DNA of 64,000 nucleotides. Origin: Labilibaculum antarcticum. Lineage in GTDB: Bacteria; Bacteroidota; Bacteroidia; Bacteroidales; Marinifilaceae. The notes beneath the pieces are model-generated. The model did not search any database and was not told the origin of the DNA. It saw nothing but the letters and a program-made list of their open reading frames with translations. The translations under genes were made by a program, and so were the position numbers. Shown piece after piece: positions 52,706-62,372 of the stretch; the first letter of the stretch is position 1; every line of letters starts with the position of its first letter. The stretch is taken from assembly GCF_002356295.1 (NCBI RefSeq), contig NZ_AP018042.1, forward strand, positions 1,644,361 through 1,708,360, given 5' to 3'.

Positions 52706-54028
52706 ATGTTAGATAAGTTTTTTAATATCACAGGGCAAGGTTCAACCATAAAGACAGAGATTATCGCTGGTTTAACCACATTTGCTACAATGGCATATAT
52801 TCTTGCTGTAAACCCATATTTCCTATCTGTTGCAGGTATGGATTACGGTGCAGTAATGACAGCAACTGCATTATCAGCAGTTATTGCAACCCTAGTTATG
52901 GCCTTGATTGCTAAGCTTCCTTTTGCTTTAGCTCCAGGAATGGGATTAAATGCATTTTTCGCATTCACTGTATGCGGTGTAATGGGATGCAGCTGGCAAT
53001 TGGCACTTACAGCAGTATTTGCTGAAGGTATCATTTTCCTTTTGCTTACTTTCTTTAATGTACGCGAAGCCATTATTAATTCAATTCCAACCAACATTAA
53101 GCACGCTATTTCTGTAGGTATTGGTTTGTTTATTGCTTTTATCGGCTTGGCTCATAAAGATGTTGCAATCATCGTTCCAGGACAAGGAATTCCAGTACAC
53201 TTGGGTAACCTTCATTCTCCAGGTGCATTGCTTTGTATTTTAGGGATCATCATAATTGGTGTTCTTTTAATACGTAATGTAAAAGGAGCAATTCTGATTG
53301 GCCTTCTTGCTGTAACTGTTGTTGGATTAATTCCTGGATTAGATGTTACAAGTCTTCCAAAAGAAGGTGGTCTTGTAAGTCTTCCTCCATCATTAGAGCC
53401 TATATTTTTCAAATTTGTTGGATTCGACGAAATTCTTTCCTTGAAGTTTGTTTCTATCCTATTTGTTTTCCTTTTTGTTGATATGTTCGACACAGTTGGA
53501 ACTCTTGTAGGGGTAGCTTCAAAAGCAGATCTTTTGGATGCAGAAGGAAGAGTTCCCCGCGTTAAGCAAGCTCTTTTTGCTGATGCAATTGGTACCACTG
53601 CTGGTGCTGTTTTAGGAACATCAACTGTAACAACTTACGTTGAAAGTGCTGCTGGTGTGGCTGAAGGTGGAAAAACAGGTATGACCTCATTGGTTGTAGC
53701 ATTCATGTTCTTCCTGGCCTTATTCTTCACACCTCTATTCACTATGATTCCTGCTGCTGCAAGTTCATCAGTTCTTGTAATCATAGGTGTTTTCATGATG
53801 AGCCCAATCACCAAAATCAACTTTGATGATTACTCAGAATTCATTCCAGCTTTCCTTACCATGATCATGATGCCACTTACATACAGCATCGCGGAAGGTA
53901 TTGCATTCGGTATGCTTTCATATGTAATCTTAAAAGTACTAACAGGTCGTTACAAAGAACTAAATGTTGCGATGGTTTGCATTGCCTTTATATTTGTATT
54001 GAAGTACGTTTACAATATCGGCGAGTAA
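52706..54028 (+). CDS. NCS2-type (AzgA subfamily) purine permease
   Basis: A 440-residue inner-membrane transporter with 12-14 helices that imports adenine, guanine or hypoxanthine with protons. It starts with FFNITGQGSTIKTEIIAGLTTFATMAYILAVNP-type sequence, the hallmark of the AzgA group. The substrate-binding helices have APGMGLNAFFAF (about 72-83), FVDMFDTVGTLVGVA and TSTVTTYVESAAGVAEGGKTG (about 302-322). Which purine is preferred cannot be told. It is in an operon with the DUF5020 outer-membrane protein and ends at a strong terminator. Confidence 0.92.
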   Translation: MLDKFFNITGQGSTIKTEIIAGLTTFATMAYILAVNPYFLSVAGMDYGAVMTATALSAVIATLVMALIAKLPFALAPGMGLNAFFAFTVCGVMGCSWQLALTAVFAEGIIFLLLTFFNVREAIINSIPTNIKHAISVGIGLFIAFIGLAHKDVAIIVPGQGIPVHLGNLHSPGALLCILGIIIIGVLLIRNVKGAILIGLLAVTVVGLIPGLDVTSLPKEGGLVSLPPSLEPIFFKFVGFDEILSLKFVSILFVFLFVDMFDTVGTLVGVASKADLLDAEGRVPRVKQALFADAIGTTAGAVLGTSTVTTYVESAAGVAEGGKTGMTSLVVAFMFFLALFFTPLFTMIPAAASSSVLVIIGVFMMSPITKINFDDYSEFIPAFLTMIMMPLTYSIAEGIAFGMLSYVILKVLTGRYKELNVAMVCIAFIFVLKYVYNIGE

Positions 54029-54053
54029 ATAATCTATTCACAAAATATTCCCC

Positions 54054-54085
54054 ATCCCTCATACAATGTATGAGGGATTTTTTTT
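54054..54085 (+). terminator. Terminator of the purine permease operon
   Basis: Eleven-bp arms (54054-54064 and 54068-54078) enclose a 3-nt loop and are followed by an 8-nt T-run. Confidence 0.93.
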
Positions 54086-54242
54086 GCCATCCAGACCTAT
54101 ACCACAGAGAGGCGAGGTCAATTCCAGATACCAGTTTGTCATCGTTTTTAGGCCGTTAGCAGTCGTTAATAGTCACTTCATCCAAACTTTATTGTTTTTT
54201 ATTCGTTTAAGAATATGTATTGAAACAAGTAAGAAGATAGAT

Positions 54243-55136
54243 ATGAGAGCGAAGAGATTAATAGGTTGGGGATTTCTTATTTTACTAGGCACATTGTCAT
54301 GTTCAACATCTGAAGATGAAATAAATATGGATATTCAAATTACCAACGCGGTGAATATTGAAGAAAATGCCATGGTCAATTGCATTTTAGAAGACCTACT
54401 TTGCGAGGTAGAGAAAAATGTAATCGCAGCCGATTATGGCGCAAATAGTAAGGATAACACTAAACAAGATTCAATTCCAGCTATAGAAGTAAGTGTTGAC
54501 GAAGAATCTCAAACATCCACAAAAATCATAAGTATCGATTATGGATCGAGCAATCATACCGATCATTTAGGCAGATTAAAACGCGGACAAATTCGCAACG
54601 AAATTTCAGGGAAGTTTACTACGAGTCAGGCTCGCCAATTCATTCAATTTCAGGAATTTTGTATTAATGATATGAAGATAGAGGGTAGCATTGAAATTAT
54701 TTCGAATGGCTTCAACGAGTTTGATCAGCTAAGCTTTACTATTTCATACGACAGTATTATTTTCACTTCTGAAAATGGTTTAGAATACAGTATTTCAGGT
54801 ACAAAAACCAAAGACTGGGTAGAAGGATTTTCTACACCCGAAAACCCTTGGGATGATCAATTTTTAATTTCCGGTGAATTTCATGGAATCAATTCTGAAA
54901 ATAGAGAATACAATTCAAAGATATCAACACCCTTGTTAATAAGTCGCTCTTGCGAGTTCATTTTATCCGGTGAAATCGAATTTCAAGTTGAAGATGAAAC
55001 CGTATTCTATAATTTTGGCGATGGAATGTGCGACAATAAAGGATTTTATACTCGCAATAACGAGATAAGCAATTTCGAATTTGGAAGATATTCTTTCAGA
55101 CAAAAAAATAACCCAATCAGTTTCTTGATGCATTAG
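54243..55136 (+). CDS. Hypothetical lipoprotein
   Basis: A 297-residue product starting MRAKRLIGWGFLILLGTLSC, with lipobox TLSC and Cys20. The mature part is acidic near its start. It then has a repeated beta pattern: GQIRNEISGKFTTS, MKIEGSIEIISNGFNEFD, and a second copy-like half with CEFILSGEIEFQVEDETVFYNFGDGMCDN. I do not recognise the family. The ATG at 54243 is chosen because the reading frame above it (from 54066) runs into the terminator of the upstream gene. A bidirectional terminator follows. It may be cell-surface exposed. Confidence 0.7.
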   Translation: MRAKRLIGWGFLILLGTLSCSTSEDEINMDIQITNAVNIEENAMVNCILEDLLCEVEKNVIAADYGANSKDNTKQDSIPAIEVSVDEESQTSTKIISIDYGSSNHTDHLGRLKRGQIRNEISGKFTTSQARQFIQFQEFCINDMKIEGSIEIISNGFNEFDQLSFTISYDSIIFTSENGLEYSISGTKTKDWVEGFSTPENPWDDQFLISGEFHGINSENREYNSKISTPLLISRSCEFILSGEIEFQVEDETVFYNFGDGMCDNKGFYTRNNEISNFEFGRYSFRQKNNPISFLMH

Positions 55137-55149
55137 TTAGTATTAGACA

Positions 55150-55185
55150 AAAAGAAAGCCCCAAATTGGGGCTTTTTATTTTTAT
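55150..55185. terminator. Bidirectional terminator between lipoprotein and uracil permease
   Basis: Ten-bp arms (55155-55164 and 55166-55175) form a GC-rich hairpin with T-rich tracts on both sides. It serves the two convergent genes. Confidence 0.9.
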
Positions 55186-55208
55186 CTATATGATAATGAG
55201 ATTCATCA

Positions 55209-56441
55209 CTATTTTTCCTTACTTCCTTTAATCGGCTTAGAAGTATCTGGCAAAATCAAGTTCAAGATAACTCCAACCATAGAAGCAAGACCAATTCCTG
55301 CCAAAGAGAAAGTTCCATATGAAATTTGTGCTCCTCCAATTCCTACAGTTAATATAATAGAAATAATCACCTGATTTCTAGTTTTGGTAAAATCTGTCTT
55401 GGCATCAATCAATGTTTTGATTCCAATACTGGCAATCATACCAAATAGTAATAGCATAATTCCACCTAAAACAGCCTGAGGGATTGTTTTAAGGAATGCA
55501 CTTACTTTTCCGATAAGAGAAAATACAACCGCAGTAATTGCTGCAATTCTCAATACTCTGGGATCAGTTACTTTAGTTAAAGCGATAGCTCCAGTTACTT
55601 CAGAGTAAGTTGTATTAGGCGGTCCACCAAAAAATCCAGCGAAAGCTGTTGCAACACCATCACCAAGAAGCGTTCTGTGCAAACCAGGATCTTTTACAAA
55701 TTTCTTACCTGCTACTCCCCCAATTGCGTACATATCTCCTACATGTTCGATAATTGGTGCAAAAGCCACAGGAAGCATATACAACACAGCACCCCAGTTT
55801 AATTCCGGACGAACAAATTCCGGAAGTGCAAACCATGCCGCATCTTGAATTGGAGCAAAATCAACTTTACCCATAACGACAGAAAGGATATAACCCACGA
55901 TTATCCCCACAAAAATTGGGATAAGCTTAATCACTCCTTTGCTATAAACAACGATAACAACAGCCGTTAATAAAGCGACAGAGGAAATTATCCAGTTTGT
56001 TTTTGCCATGTCCACAGCTACTGGTGCCAATGAAAGTCCAATAATCATGATTACCGGCCCAACGACGATAGCAGGGAAAATTTTCTCGATAACACGTAAT
56101 CCCCATACTTTAATAACAGCAGAGACAACGCCATATACCACACCTACTGCGATCAAACCAGAAAGAGCTCCTGGTAATCCATACAATTCTGTAGCTGCTA
56201 CAATTGGGGCAATAAATGCAAAACTACTGCCTAAAAAAACAGGAACTTTACCTTTTGTGATTAAATGAAAAATCAAGGTTCCGATTCCTGCTGTAAATAA
56301 TGCGACTGATGGGTCAATACCAACTAATAACGGGACAAGTACTGTTGCGCCAAATGCAACAAATAAGAACTGAATCCCGATAATAATTCTTTTCGCGGGA
56401 TTGTCAAAGTTCGGTGCGCTTGTTTTTTGAGATAGGATCAT
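55209..56441 (-). CDS. uraA: UraA-type uracil permease
   Basis: A 410-residue NCS2/NAT-family symporter that imports uracil with a proton. It has about 14 helices, the start GIQFLFVAFGATVLVPLLVGIDPSVALFTAGIGT-like core, the binding-site Glu in APIIEHVGDMYAIGG (about 231-245), and the loop GGPPNTTYSEVTGAIALTKV (about 273-292), which matches UraA rather than xanthine permeases. It is monocistronic between a canonical promoter and a shared terminator. Confidence 0.92.
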   Translation of the reverse strand: MILSQKTSAPNFDNPAKRIIIGIQFLFVAFGATVLVPLLVGIDPSVALFTAGIGTLIFHLITKGKVPVFLGSSFAFIAPIVAATELYGLPGALSGLIAVGVVYGVVSAVIKVWGLRVIEKIFPAIVVGPVIMIIGLSLAPVAVDMAKTNWIISSVALLTAVVIVVYSKGVIKLIPIFVGIIVGYILSVVMGKVDFAPIQDAAWFALPEFVRPELNWGAVLYMLPVAFAPIIEHVGDMYAIGGVAGKKFVKDPGLHRTLLGDGVATAFAGFFGGPPNTTYSEVTGAIALTKVTDPRVLRIAAITAVVFSLIGKVSAFLKTIPQAVLGGIMLLLFGMIASIGIKTLIDAKTDFTKTRNQVIISIILTVGIGGAQISYGTFSLAGIGLASMVGVILNLILPDTSKPIKGSKEK

Positions 56442-56472
56442 AAAATAGGTTTAGATTTTTTACAAATTGGCG

Positions 56473-56502
56473 CAAATATAATCAGGATGACCCTAAGAAC
56501 AA
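56473..56502 (-). promoter_or_regulatory. Promoter of uraA
   Basis: On the minus strand TTG (56502-56500) and TATATTTG (56480-56473) are 19 bp apart. Transcription should begin near 56466, 25 bp before the ATG. Confidence 0.8.
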
Positions 56503-56514
56503 ATTCGAATAGTG

Positions 56515-56540
56515 ATAATGAGAGATAGCTCCCTCATTAT
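56515..56540. repeat. Inverted repeat just upstream of the uraA promoter
   Basis: ATAATGAG and CTCATTAT form 8-bp arms around 10 bp, 12 bp beyond the -33 element. It may be an activator site of uraA or a weak end of the recJ operon; it lacks a U-tract. Confidence 0.35.
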
Positions 56541-56692
56541 AATCAAATACAATAGGTGATAACCCTAAGCATGTCAAACACTCAAGATATCCGAATAAAA
56601 AACTTTATTGAAATGGAAAAAATTATTGAGAGTGAATAAACAGAAGTCATTTCTTACAAATAGAAACTCAAATTCAGGATTAAATATATTTT

Positions 56693-58402
56693 TTAGAATT
56701 TGATATCCCGAACCATTAACTGGGTCTCTACTTTCCCCATATAGTCATTCTCCTGAAGCGAGTAACAAACATCAAAAGGGACTCCACTTGAAATTTTAGG
56801 GTATAAATCACCCATTGAAAAAGCGATACCCGCTTTAACGTCTCCTTCGCGAATATCATCAACAACAGAAAGCTTGAGATGCTCTTTATTTCTTCCTACG
56901 GGACGACTGTAACCGTAATCCAAAACTTGTTCGCTCACAAATACCGGAGTCATATTTTTTGGACCAAAAGGTTCAAACTGCTTAATTAACCGATAAAATT
57001 TAGGTGTAATATCAGACAATTTTATATTTGCATCAATCTTAACCTGAGGCACTAACATATCTTCCGAAATATTATTCACCACATAATCCTCGAAACGTTT
57101 TTGAAATTCACCAACGTTCTCAATCTTCATGGTTAAACCTGCTGCGTATTTGTGACCTCCAAAATTTTCAAGCAAATCACTACATTCCGAAATAGCATTG
57201 TATAAATCAAATCCGTCAACAGAACGAGCACTACCTGTAGCAAAACCATTCGATTCGGTTAAAATTACCGTTGGCTTATAATAGTTCTCAATCATTCGTG
57301 AAGCAACAATTCCTATTACTCCTTTGTGCCAGTTGCGATCGTAAAGAACAGTACTTTTTTTGGCAAGCAACACACTACTTTTTGCTACTCTTTCCAGTGC
57401 TTCATCAGTAATGTTGTGATCCAATTCCTTGCGGTCTTCGTTCATCACATTAATGGTATCACCAATTAATATTGCCGATTCCTCGGTGTCAGCAATCAAT
57501 AATTGGACAGCTCTATTACCGGATTGAATTCTTCCTGCAGCATTAATTCTTGGCCCAACTTTAAAAACGATATCGTTTATAGTTAAGTCTTTATCAACAC
57601 CAGCTAAATTTAAAATTGTTTTTAAACCCAAGCGTGGAGAATTATTCAATTGTATCAAACCAAAATGAGCAAGCACTCTATTTTCATCAGTAATAGGAAC
57701 AATATCCGAAGCTATACTAACGGCCACTAAATCCAGTAATGGGATCAACTCCTCAAATGGCCATTCCTTTTTCTGAGCCATTCCTTGCATTAACTTAAAG
57801 CCAACACCACAACCCGATAAGGCATCACAAGGATAATCACAATCCAATCTTTTAGGATCCAGAACCGCAACAGCCTCGGGCAAAGTATCACCCGGCGTGT
57901 GATGATCACATACTATGAAATCAATATTTTTTTCTTTGGCATAAGCTATTTTATCGACAGCTTTAATACCACAATCCAAGGCAATAATCAAGCTAAATTT
58001 GTTGTCAGCAGCATAATCGATACCTGCTTTCGAAACTCCATATCCTTCGGAATAACGATCAGGAATATAATAATCTATAAAATCGAAATGTTTTTTCAGA
58101 TAGGTATAAACAAGAGAAACAGAGGTCGTTCCATCCACATCATAATCACCATAAATCATGACTCTTTCCTGCTTCTGAATTGCTGTCTCAATTCTTTCAA
58201 CAGCCTTATCCATGTCCTTCATTAGAAAAGGATCGTGCAGATCATCAAGACTAGGCCGAAAAAATTTCTTCGCCATACCGAATGTAGTAATCCCTCGTTG
58301 TACCAGTAAGTCAGCGACTAAACGGTCAACCCCAAGTGACTCCATAAGTGTTGTCACCGTCTCTTCATCTCCCGGCTTATTGATTACCCATCTCTTTTCC
58401 AT
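56693..58402 (-). CDS. recJ: Single-strand-specific 5'-3' exonuclease RecJ
   Basis: RecJ degrades single-stranded DNA 5' to 3' in recombination and mismatch repair. The 569-residue product has motif I YGDYDVDGTTS (84-94) with metal ligands Asp86, Asp88 and Asp90, ALDCG, the DHH motif in VCDHHTPG (about 165-172), and in the DHHA1 half VGPRINAAGRI and ENFGGHKYAAGLTM (about 413-426). An OB-fold closes the chain. It lies 23 bp after lipB on the same strand and is likely the last gene of lipA-lipB-recJ. Confidence 0.95.
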   Translation of the reverse strand: MEKRWVINKPGDEETVTTLMESLGVDRLVADLLVQRGITTFGMAKKFFRPSLDDLHDPFLMKDMDKAVERIETAIQKQERVMIYGDYDVDGTTSVSLVYTYLKKHFDFIDYYIPDRYSEGYGVSKAGIDYAADNKFSLIIALDCGIKAVDKIAYAKEKNIDFIVCDHHTPGDTLPEAVAVLDPKRLDCDYPCDALSGCGVGFKLMQGMAQKKEWPFEELIPLLDLVAVSIASDIVPITDENRVLAHFGLIQLNNSPRLGLKTILNLAGVDKDLTINDIVFKVGPRINAAGRIQSGNRAVQLLIADTEESAILIGDTINVMNEDRKELDHNITDEALERVAKSSVLLAKKSTVLYDRNWHKGVIGIVASRMIENYYKPTVILTESNGFATGSARSVDGFDLYNAISECSDLLENFGGHKYAAGLTMKIENVGEFQKRFEDYVVNNISEDMLVPQVKIDANIKLSDITPKFYRLIKQFEPFGPKNMTPVFVSEQVLDYGYSRPVGRNKEHLKLSVVDDIREGDVKAGIAFSMGDLYPKISSGVPFDVCYSLQENDYMGKVETQLMVRDIKF

Positions 58403-58425
58403 ATCCTAGAATTTGGCTAGCTAAA

Positions 58426-59130
58426 TTAGTCAATTTCAAGCGTCATATCAAACAATTTGCTGATATGGCCCTTTAAATTATGTTTTACTTCTTCAATATC
58501 AAGCTCTTTGCCCAATTCTTTTTTTAATGATGTCACTCCTTTATCAACAAATCCACATGGATTAATGTATTCAAAATATTTAAGATCGGTATTTACATTG
58601 AATGCAAAACCATGCATACTTACCCATCTGCTAATTCGAACACCAATAGCACAAATCTTACGAACTGTAGGTTTTCCAACATCTAGCCAAACCCCGGTTG
58701 CTCCATCCAATCGGGTTCCTACAATTCCGTAATCGGCAATACAGTCAATTACAGCCTGCTCCAATGTTTCGATGTATTTTTTTATTCCCATATCGTAAGT
58801 TTCCAAATTTAAGATTGGATAACCCACAATCTGTCCCGGACCATGATAGGTTATATCACCGCCACGATTAATTTTATGAAAGGTTGCCTCTTTTGCTTGC
58901 AACTGGAGCAAATCCAGAAGCATATTTTGTTCTTTCCCACTTTTCCCAAGCGTATAAACATGAGGATGTTCGCAAAACAACAGGTAGTTATTCGATAAAT
59001 TCTTTTGCTCAGTAGGAAGATCAGCATTAGCCTGTTTGGAAGCTAAAACCTCATTAAACAATTCCTCCTGATAATCCCATGCTTCCTTATAATCAATTGA
59101 TCGCAGATCGCGAAATATAGTCTTAATCAT
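58426..59130 (-). CDS. lipB: Octanoyl-ACP:protein octanoyltransferase LipB
   Basis: Moves octanoate from acyl carrier protein to lipoyl domains, the first step of lipoate synthesis. The 234-residue product has the RGGDITYHGPGQIVGYPIL segment (about 89-107), KICAIGVRISRWVSMHGFAFNV, and the active-site Cys in INPCGFVDKGVTSL with a Lys nearby. The start overlaps the lipA stop by 8 bp, so translation is probably coupled. Confidence 0.95.
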   Translation of the reverse strand: MIKTIFRDLRSIDYKEAWDYQEELFNEVLASKQANADLPTEQKNLSNNYLLFCEHPHVYTLGKSGKEQNMLLDLLQLQAKEATFHKINRGGDITYHGPGQIVGYPILNLETYDMGIKKYIETLEQAVIDCIADYGIVGTRLDGATGVWLDVGKPTVRKICAIGVRISRWVSMHGFAFNVNTDLKYFEYINPCGFVDKGVTSLKKELGKELDIEEVKHNLKGHISKLFDMTLEID

Positions 59131-60001
59131 CTTTTAAACTCTGTTTTAAGTTTATCGCATTTACATGGCGTTCGGCATGATAGGAAGAACGCACCAAAGG
59201 AGAACTTTCTATAAATGCAAAACCTTTTTCCAAACCAACAGTTTCATATTTTTTGAATACCTCGGGAGTTATATATTCCTGAACTTCCAAATGATTTTTT
59301 GTTGGTTGCAAATACTGACCAATTGTCATCACTCTAACTCCAACCTTAATCAAGTCGTCCATTACCTGATAGATCTCTTCTTCTTTTTCACCCAAACCAA
59401 GCATAATTCCTGATTTAGCAACAATCCCTGAATCAGCAATTTGTTTTAAGACTTCAAGACTCAAATCATATTTTGCTTTGCTTCGAACTTCATGTGATAA
59501 TCGACGCACTGTTTCCAAATTATGAGAAATCACTTCCGGATTCATATCAATCACTCGTTGAATATCTTCCTCTTTTCCATTAAAATCAGGAATTAAAACT
59601 TCAAGTGTGATTTCCGGAGTCGTTTCTTTAATAGACTTAATGGTTTCTGCCCAAATTCCCGATCCGCCATCTTCCAAATCATCCCGATCAACAGAAGTTA
59701 TTACGGCATGTTTTAGGCTCATCAACTTAATAGAACGAGCCAATCTTTTGGGTTCTTTCCAATCGGCCTCAAGAGGCTTTCCTGTAGGAACATTACAAAA
59801 TTTGCAGGCTCGTGTACAAATATTTCCTAAAATCATAAATGTAGCGGTACCGTTTCCCCAACATTCTCCAACATTCGGACATTTCCCACTTGAACAAATG
59901 GTATGCAAGCCATTCTCCTTTACAATTCCATTAATATATGCATAATCGTCACCCTTAGGCAACTGTATTTTCAACCAATCTGGCTTTCTTCTTGTCTTCA
60001 T
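59123..60001 (-). CDS. lipA: Lipoyl synthase
   Basis: A radical-SAM enzyme that inserts two sulfurs into protein-bound octanoate. The 292-residue product has the auxiliary cluster cysteines in CSSGKCPNVGEC (about 36-47), the SAM-cluster motif CTRACKFC (about 62-69), and the closing SSPLVRSSYHAE with the essential Ser. It is followed by lipB with an 8-bp overlap. A TACCTTTG element 158 bp upstream may be its promoter. Confidence 0.96.
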   Translation of the reverse strand: MKTRRKPDWLKIQLPKGDDYAYINGIVKENGLHTICSSGKCPNVGECWGNGTATFMILGNICTRACKFCNVPTGKPLEADWKEPKRLARSIKLMSLKHAVITSVDRDDLEDGGSGIWAETIKSIKETTPEITLEVLIPDFNGKEEDIQRVIDMNPEVISHNLETVRRLSHEVRSKAKYDLSLEVLKQIADSGIVAKSGIMLGLGEKEEEIYQVMDDLIKVGVRVMTIGQYLQPTKNHLEVQEYITPEVFKKYETVGLEKGFAFIESSPLVRSSYHAERHVNAINLKQSLKDD

Positions 60002-60158
60002 CTAACTTTTCCTTAATTTTTCCTGATGATTCAATGTCCTTACCCCTTTAGTTTTTTCCGGATGATTTTCAACCAACAAAAAACAGCGTCGAACTAACTG
60101 ATTTCCAACAATAAAACACTACAATAAAATTAAATTTCCCAATAAATAAGAAACAGTG

Positions 60159-60166
60159 CAAAGGTA
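60159..60166 (-). promoter_or_regulatory. Possible -7 element of lipA-lipB-recJ
   Basis: TACCTTTG on the minus strand fits TAnnTTTG, giving a leader of about 150 nt before lipA. The -33 TTG is not clear. Confidence 0.4.
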
Positions 60167-60489
60167 TTCGAAACAATTTAATTTCTCATGAAATACCTCA
60201 TATTTTTGGTTCTTACTTGAGTACTTGCTTATTTTTATTTAATCTAAATACGATTAACATCTTGCAATGTTAACAAATATATTTCGCTTTACAATGGCAT
60301 CAGTTGATACACTTTTTTCAACTTGAAAATTACAGCTTGATCGATCAGAAAAGATGAATTGCTTTTTTTAAAATATTCTACTTGCTTCGAATAACTACAT
60401 ACAGCGAATTATCTTGTAATTTACTTGTTCGATTGACATCAAAACCAATAAGTAAAGCTGCTGAAATTAATTATTTGTACAGATTATAT

Positions 60490-60497
60490 TATCTTTG
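60490..60497 (+). promoter_or_regulatory. Promoter -7 element of lysS
   Basis: TATCTTTG fits TAnnTTTG, 28 bp before the lysS ATG. The only TTG nearby is at 12 bp, too close to be the -33 element. Confidence 0.45.
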
Positions 60498-60525
60498 CAT
60501 CCGAATAAACTTTATTGAGATTAGG

Positions 60526-62247
60526 ATGAATGCGTTAGAACTTAGTGAACAAGAAATCATTAGAAGGAATTCCCTTAAAGAAATGCAGTCTTTGGGTATC
60601 AATCCATTCCCTGCAGCACAATATCATGTAAACAACTTCTCTTCAGATATACTGAAAGATTTCGATCCTGAAAAGAAAAACCTTCAAGAGGTTTGTATTG
60701 CAGGTAGAATCATGAGTAGAAGAATTATGGGTAAAGCTTCTTTTCTTGAAATTCAAGATTCAAAAGGAAGAATCCAGGTATATATTACCAGAGATGATAT
60801 TTGCCCGAGTGAAGATAAAACTCTATACAACACAGTATTCAAGAAACTGACGGATATAGGTGATTTTATTGGGATTAAGGGATACGTATTTGTTACTCAG
60901 GTTGGTGAAACTTCGGTTCATGCAACCGAAATGACTGTGCTTTCAAAATCTATTCGTCCCTTGCCTATCGTGAAGGAAAAAGATGGGAAAATTTACGATG
61001 CCTTTAGCGATCCGGAAATGCGTTACCGTCAACGATATGTTGATCTGGTTGTAAATCCATCTGTTAAGGATGTTTTCTTGAAAAGATCGAAGGTCATTAA
61101 TTCGATGCGCGAGCTTTTCAACAGCAAGGATTATTTAGAGGTGGAAACACCAATCTTACAGGCAATTCCTGGCGGAGCATCTGCTCGTCCGTTTGAAACA
61201 CATCACAATGCATTGGATATCCCATTGTATATGCGTGTTGCGAATGAACTGTATCTGAAAAGATTAATCGTTGGTGGATTCGATGGTGTATACGAGTTTG
61301 CGAAAGATTTCCGTAACGAGGGAATGGATCGTACTCACAATCCTGAGTTTACAGTAATGGAAATCTATGTTGCCTATAAGGATTACAACTGGATGATGGA
61401 CTTTACTGAAGAAATGATTGAAAAGGTTGCAATGGATCTTCACGGAAAAACCAAACTTCCGGTTGGTGATAAGGAGATTGATTTCAAACGTCCGTATAAA
61501 CGTATTTCAATGATGGATTCGATTCTTGAGTTTACAGGAATTGATATCAATGGAATGGATGATGTTCGACTTCGAGAAGTTTGTAAAAAACTGAATATCG
61601 AAACGGATGAAACCATGGGTAAAGGAAAATTAATCGATGAAATCTTTGGTGAGAAATGTGAAGGAAATTACATTCAGCCAACTTTCATTACTGATTATCC
61701 TGTTGAAATGTCTCCTCTTTGTAAGAAACACAGAGACAATCCTGAATTAACCGAACGTTTCGAGTTGATGGTGAATGGAAAAGAGCTTTGTAACGCCTAT
61801 TCAGAGTTAAATGATCCAATTGATCAGTTAGAGCGTTTCCAGGATCAGAATAAATTAAGTGAAAAGGGTGATGATGAAGCCATGTTTATTGATATGGACT
61901 TTGTTCGTGCTCTTGAATATGGTATGCCTCCTACATCGGGTATGGGAATTGGAATCGATCGTCTAACGATGTTGATGACTAACTCTCACTCTATTCAGGA
62001 TGTATTATTTTTCCCTCAAATGAGACCAGAGAAAAAGGTTGCTATTGACAGCGATGAAAAATTCATTGCTCTTGGAATTGCTCCGGAATGGATGCCAATT
62101 ATTCGTAAAGCAGGATTTCTAACTGTAGGATCTCTAAAAGAAGAGAAGTCAACAAAAATTCACCAAGATATTTGTGGCTGGAATAAAAAACTAAAAATGG
62201 GATTGAAAAACCCAAGTCAGGAAGAAGTTGCAGCATGGTTATCGTAA
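60526..62247 (+). CDS. lysS: Lysyl-tRNA synthetase, class II
   Basis: Charges tRNA-Lys. The 573-residue product starts MNALELSEQEIIRRNSLKEM, which matches class II LysS. The OB-fold anticodon-binding domain (about 55-160) has AGRIMSRRIMGKASFLEIQD. The catalytic core has motif 1 (VFLKRSKVINSMRELF, LEVETPILQAIPGGASARPF), motif 2 (EFAKDFRNEGMDRTHNPEFT) and motif 3 (GMPPTSGMGIGIDRLTMLM). A C-terminal extension of about 70 residues after motif 3, ending in a short helix-rich domain, occurs in Bacteroidetes LysS. The ATG at 60526 is used; the frame above it, from 60382, crosses the promoter. Confidence 0.96.
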   Translation: MNALELSEQEIIRRNSLKEMQSLGINPFPAAQYHVNNFSSDILKDFDPEKKNLQEVCIAGRIMSRRIMGKASFLEIQDSKGRIQVYITRDDICPSEDKTLYNTVFKKLTDIGDFIGIKGYVFVTQVGETSVHATEMTVLSKSIRPLPIVKEKDGKIYDAFSDPEMRYRQRYVDLVVNPSVKDVFLKRSKVINSMRELFNSKDYLEVETPILQAIPGGASARPFETHHNALDIPLYMRVANELYLKRLIVGGFDGVYEFAKDFRNEGMDRTHNPEFTVMEIYVAYKDYNWMMDFTEEMIEKVAMDLHGKTKLPVGDKEIDFKRPYKRISMMDSILEFTGIDINGMDDVRLREVCKKLNIETDETMGKGKLIDEIFGEKCEGNYIQPTFITDYPVEMSPLCKKHRDNPELTERFELMVNGKELCNAYSELNDPIDQLERFQDQNKLSEKGDDEAMFIDMDFVRALEYGMPPTSGMGIGIDRLTMLMTNSHSIQDVLFFPQMRPEKKVAIDSDEKFIALGIAPEWMPIIRKAGFLTVGSLKEEKSTKIHQDICGWNKKLKMGLKNPSQEEVAAWLS

Positions 62248-62268
62248 CCAGCTCTTAAAAATATTTAC

Positions 62269-62305
62269 ATATCGGAGGTCGGGAATTTCTCCCTTCCTCC
62301 GATAT
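62269..62305 (+). terminator. Hairpin after lysS
   Basis: Ten-bp arms (62269-62278 and 62296-62305) with a possible inner GGGA/TCCC stem. A T-run is lacking, so it may stabilise the 3' end or act as a weak terminator. Confidence 0.5.
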
Positions 62306-62372
62306 TTAGTAAATTAGAGATCTGACAGTTACAGAAATATTTCTCTAATCACGCAGACTTATCAACAAATCC

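Larger units (their letters stand above)
60002..60525. other. Divergent region between lipA and lysS
   Basis: About 520 bp, AT-rich, no gene. TACCTTTG on the minus strand (60166-60159) and TATCTTTG on the plus strand (60490-60497) fit -7 elements for lipA and lysS. No riboswitch-like fold was recognised. Confidence 0.55.

Noticed and set aside
54066-54242. 59-residue extension of the lipoprotein
   Set aside because: It begins inside the terminator of the permease operon and would bury the signal peptide.
60382-60525. 48-residue extension of LysS
   Set aside because: It runs across the TATCTTTG promoter element, and the ATG at 60526 matches family N-termini.
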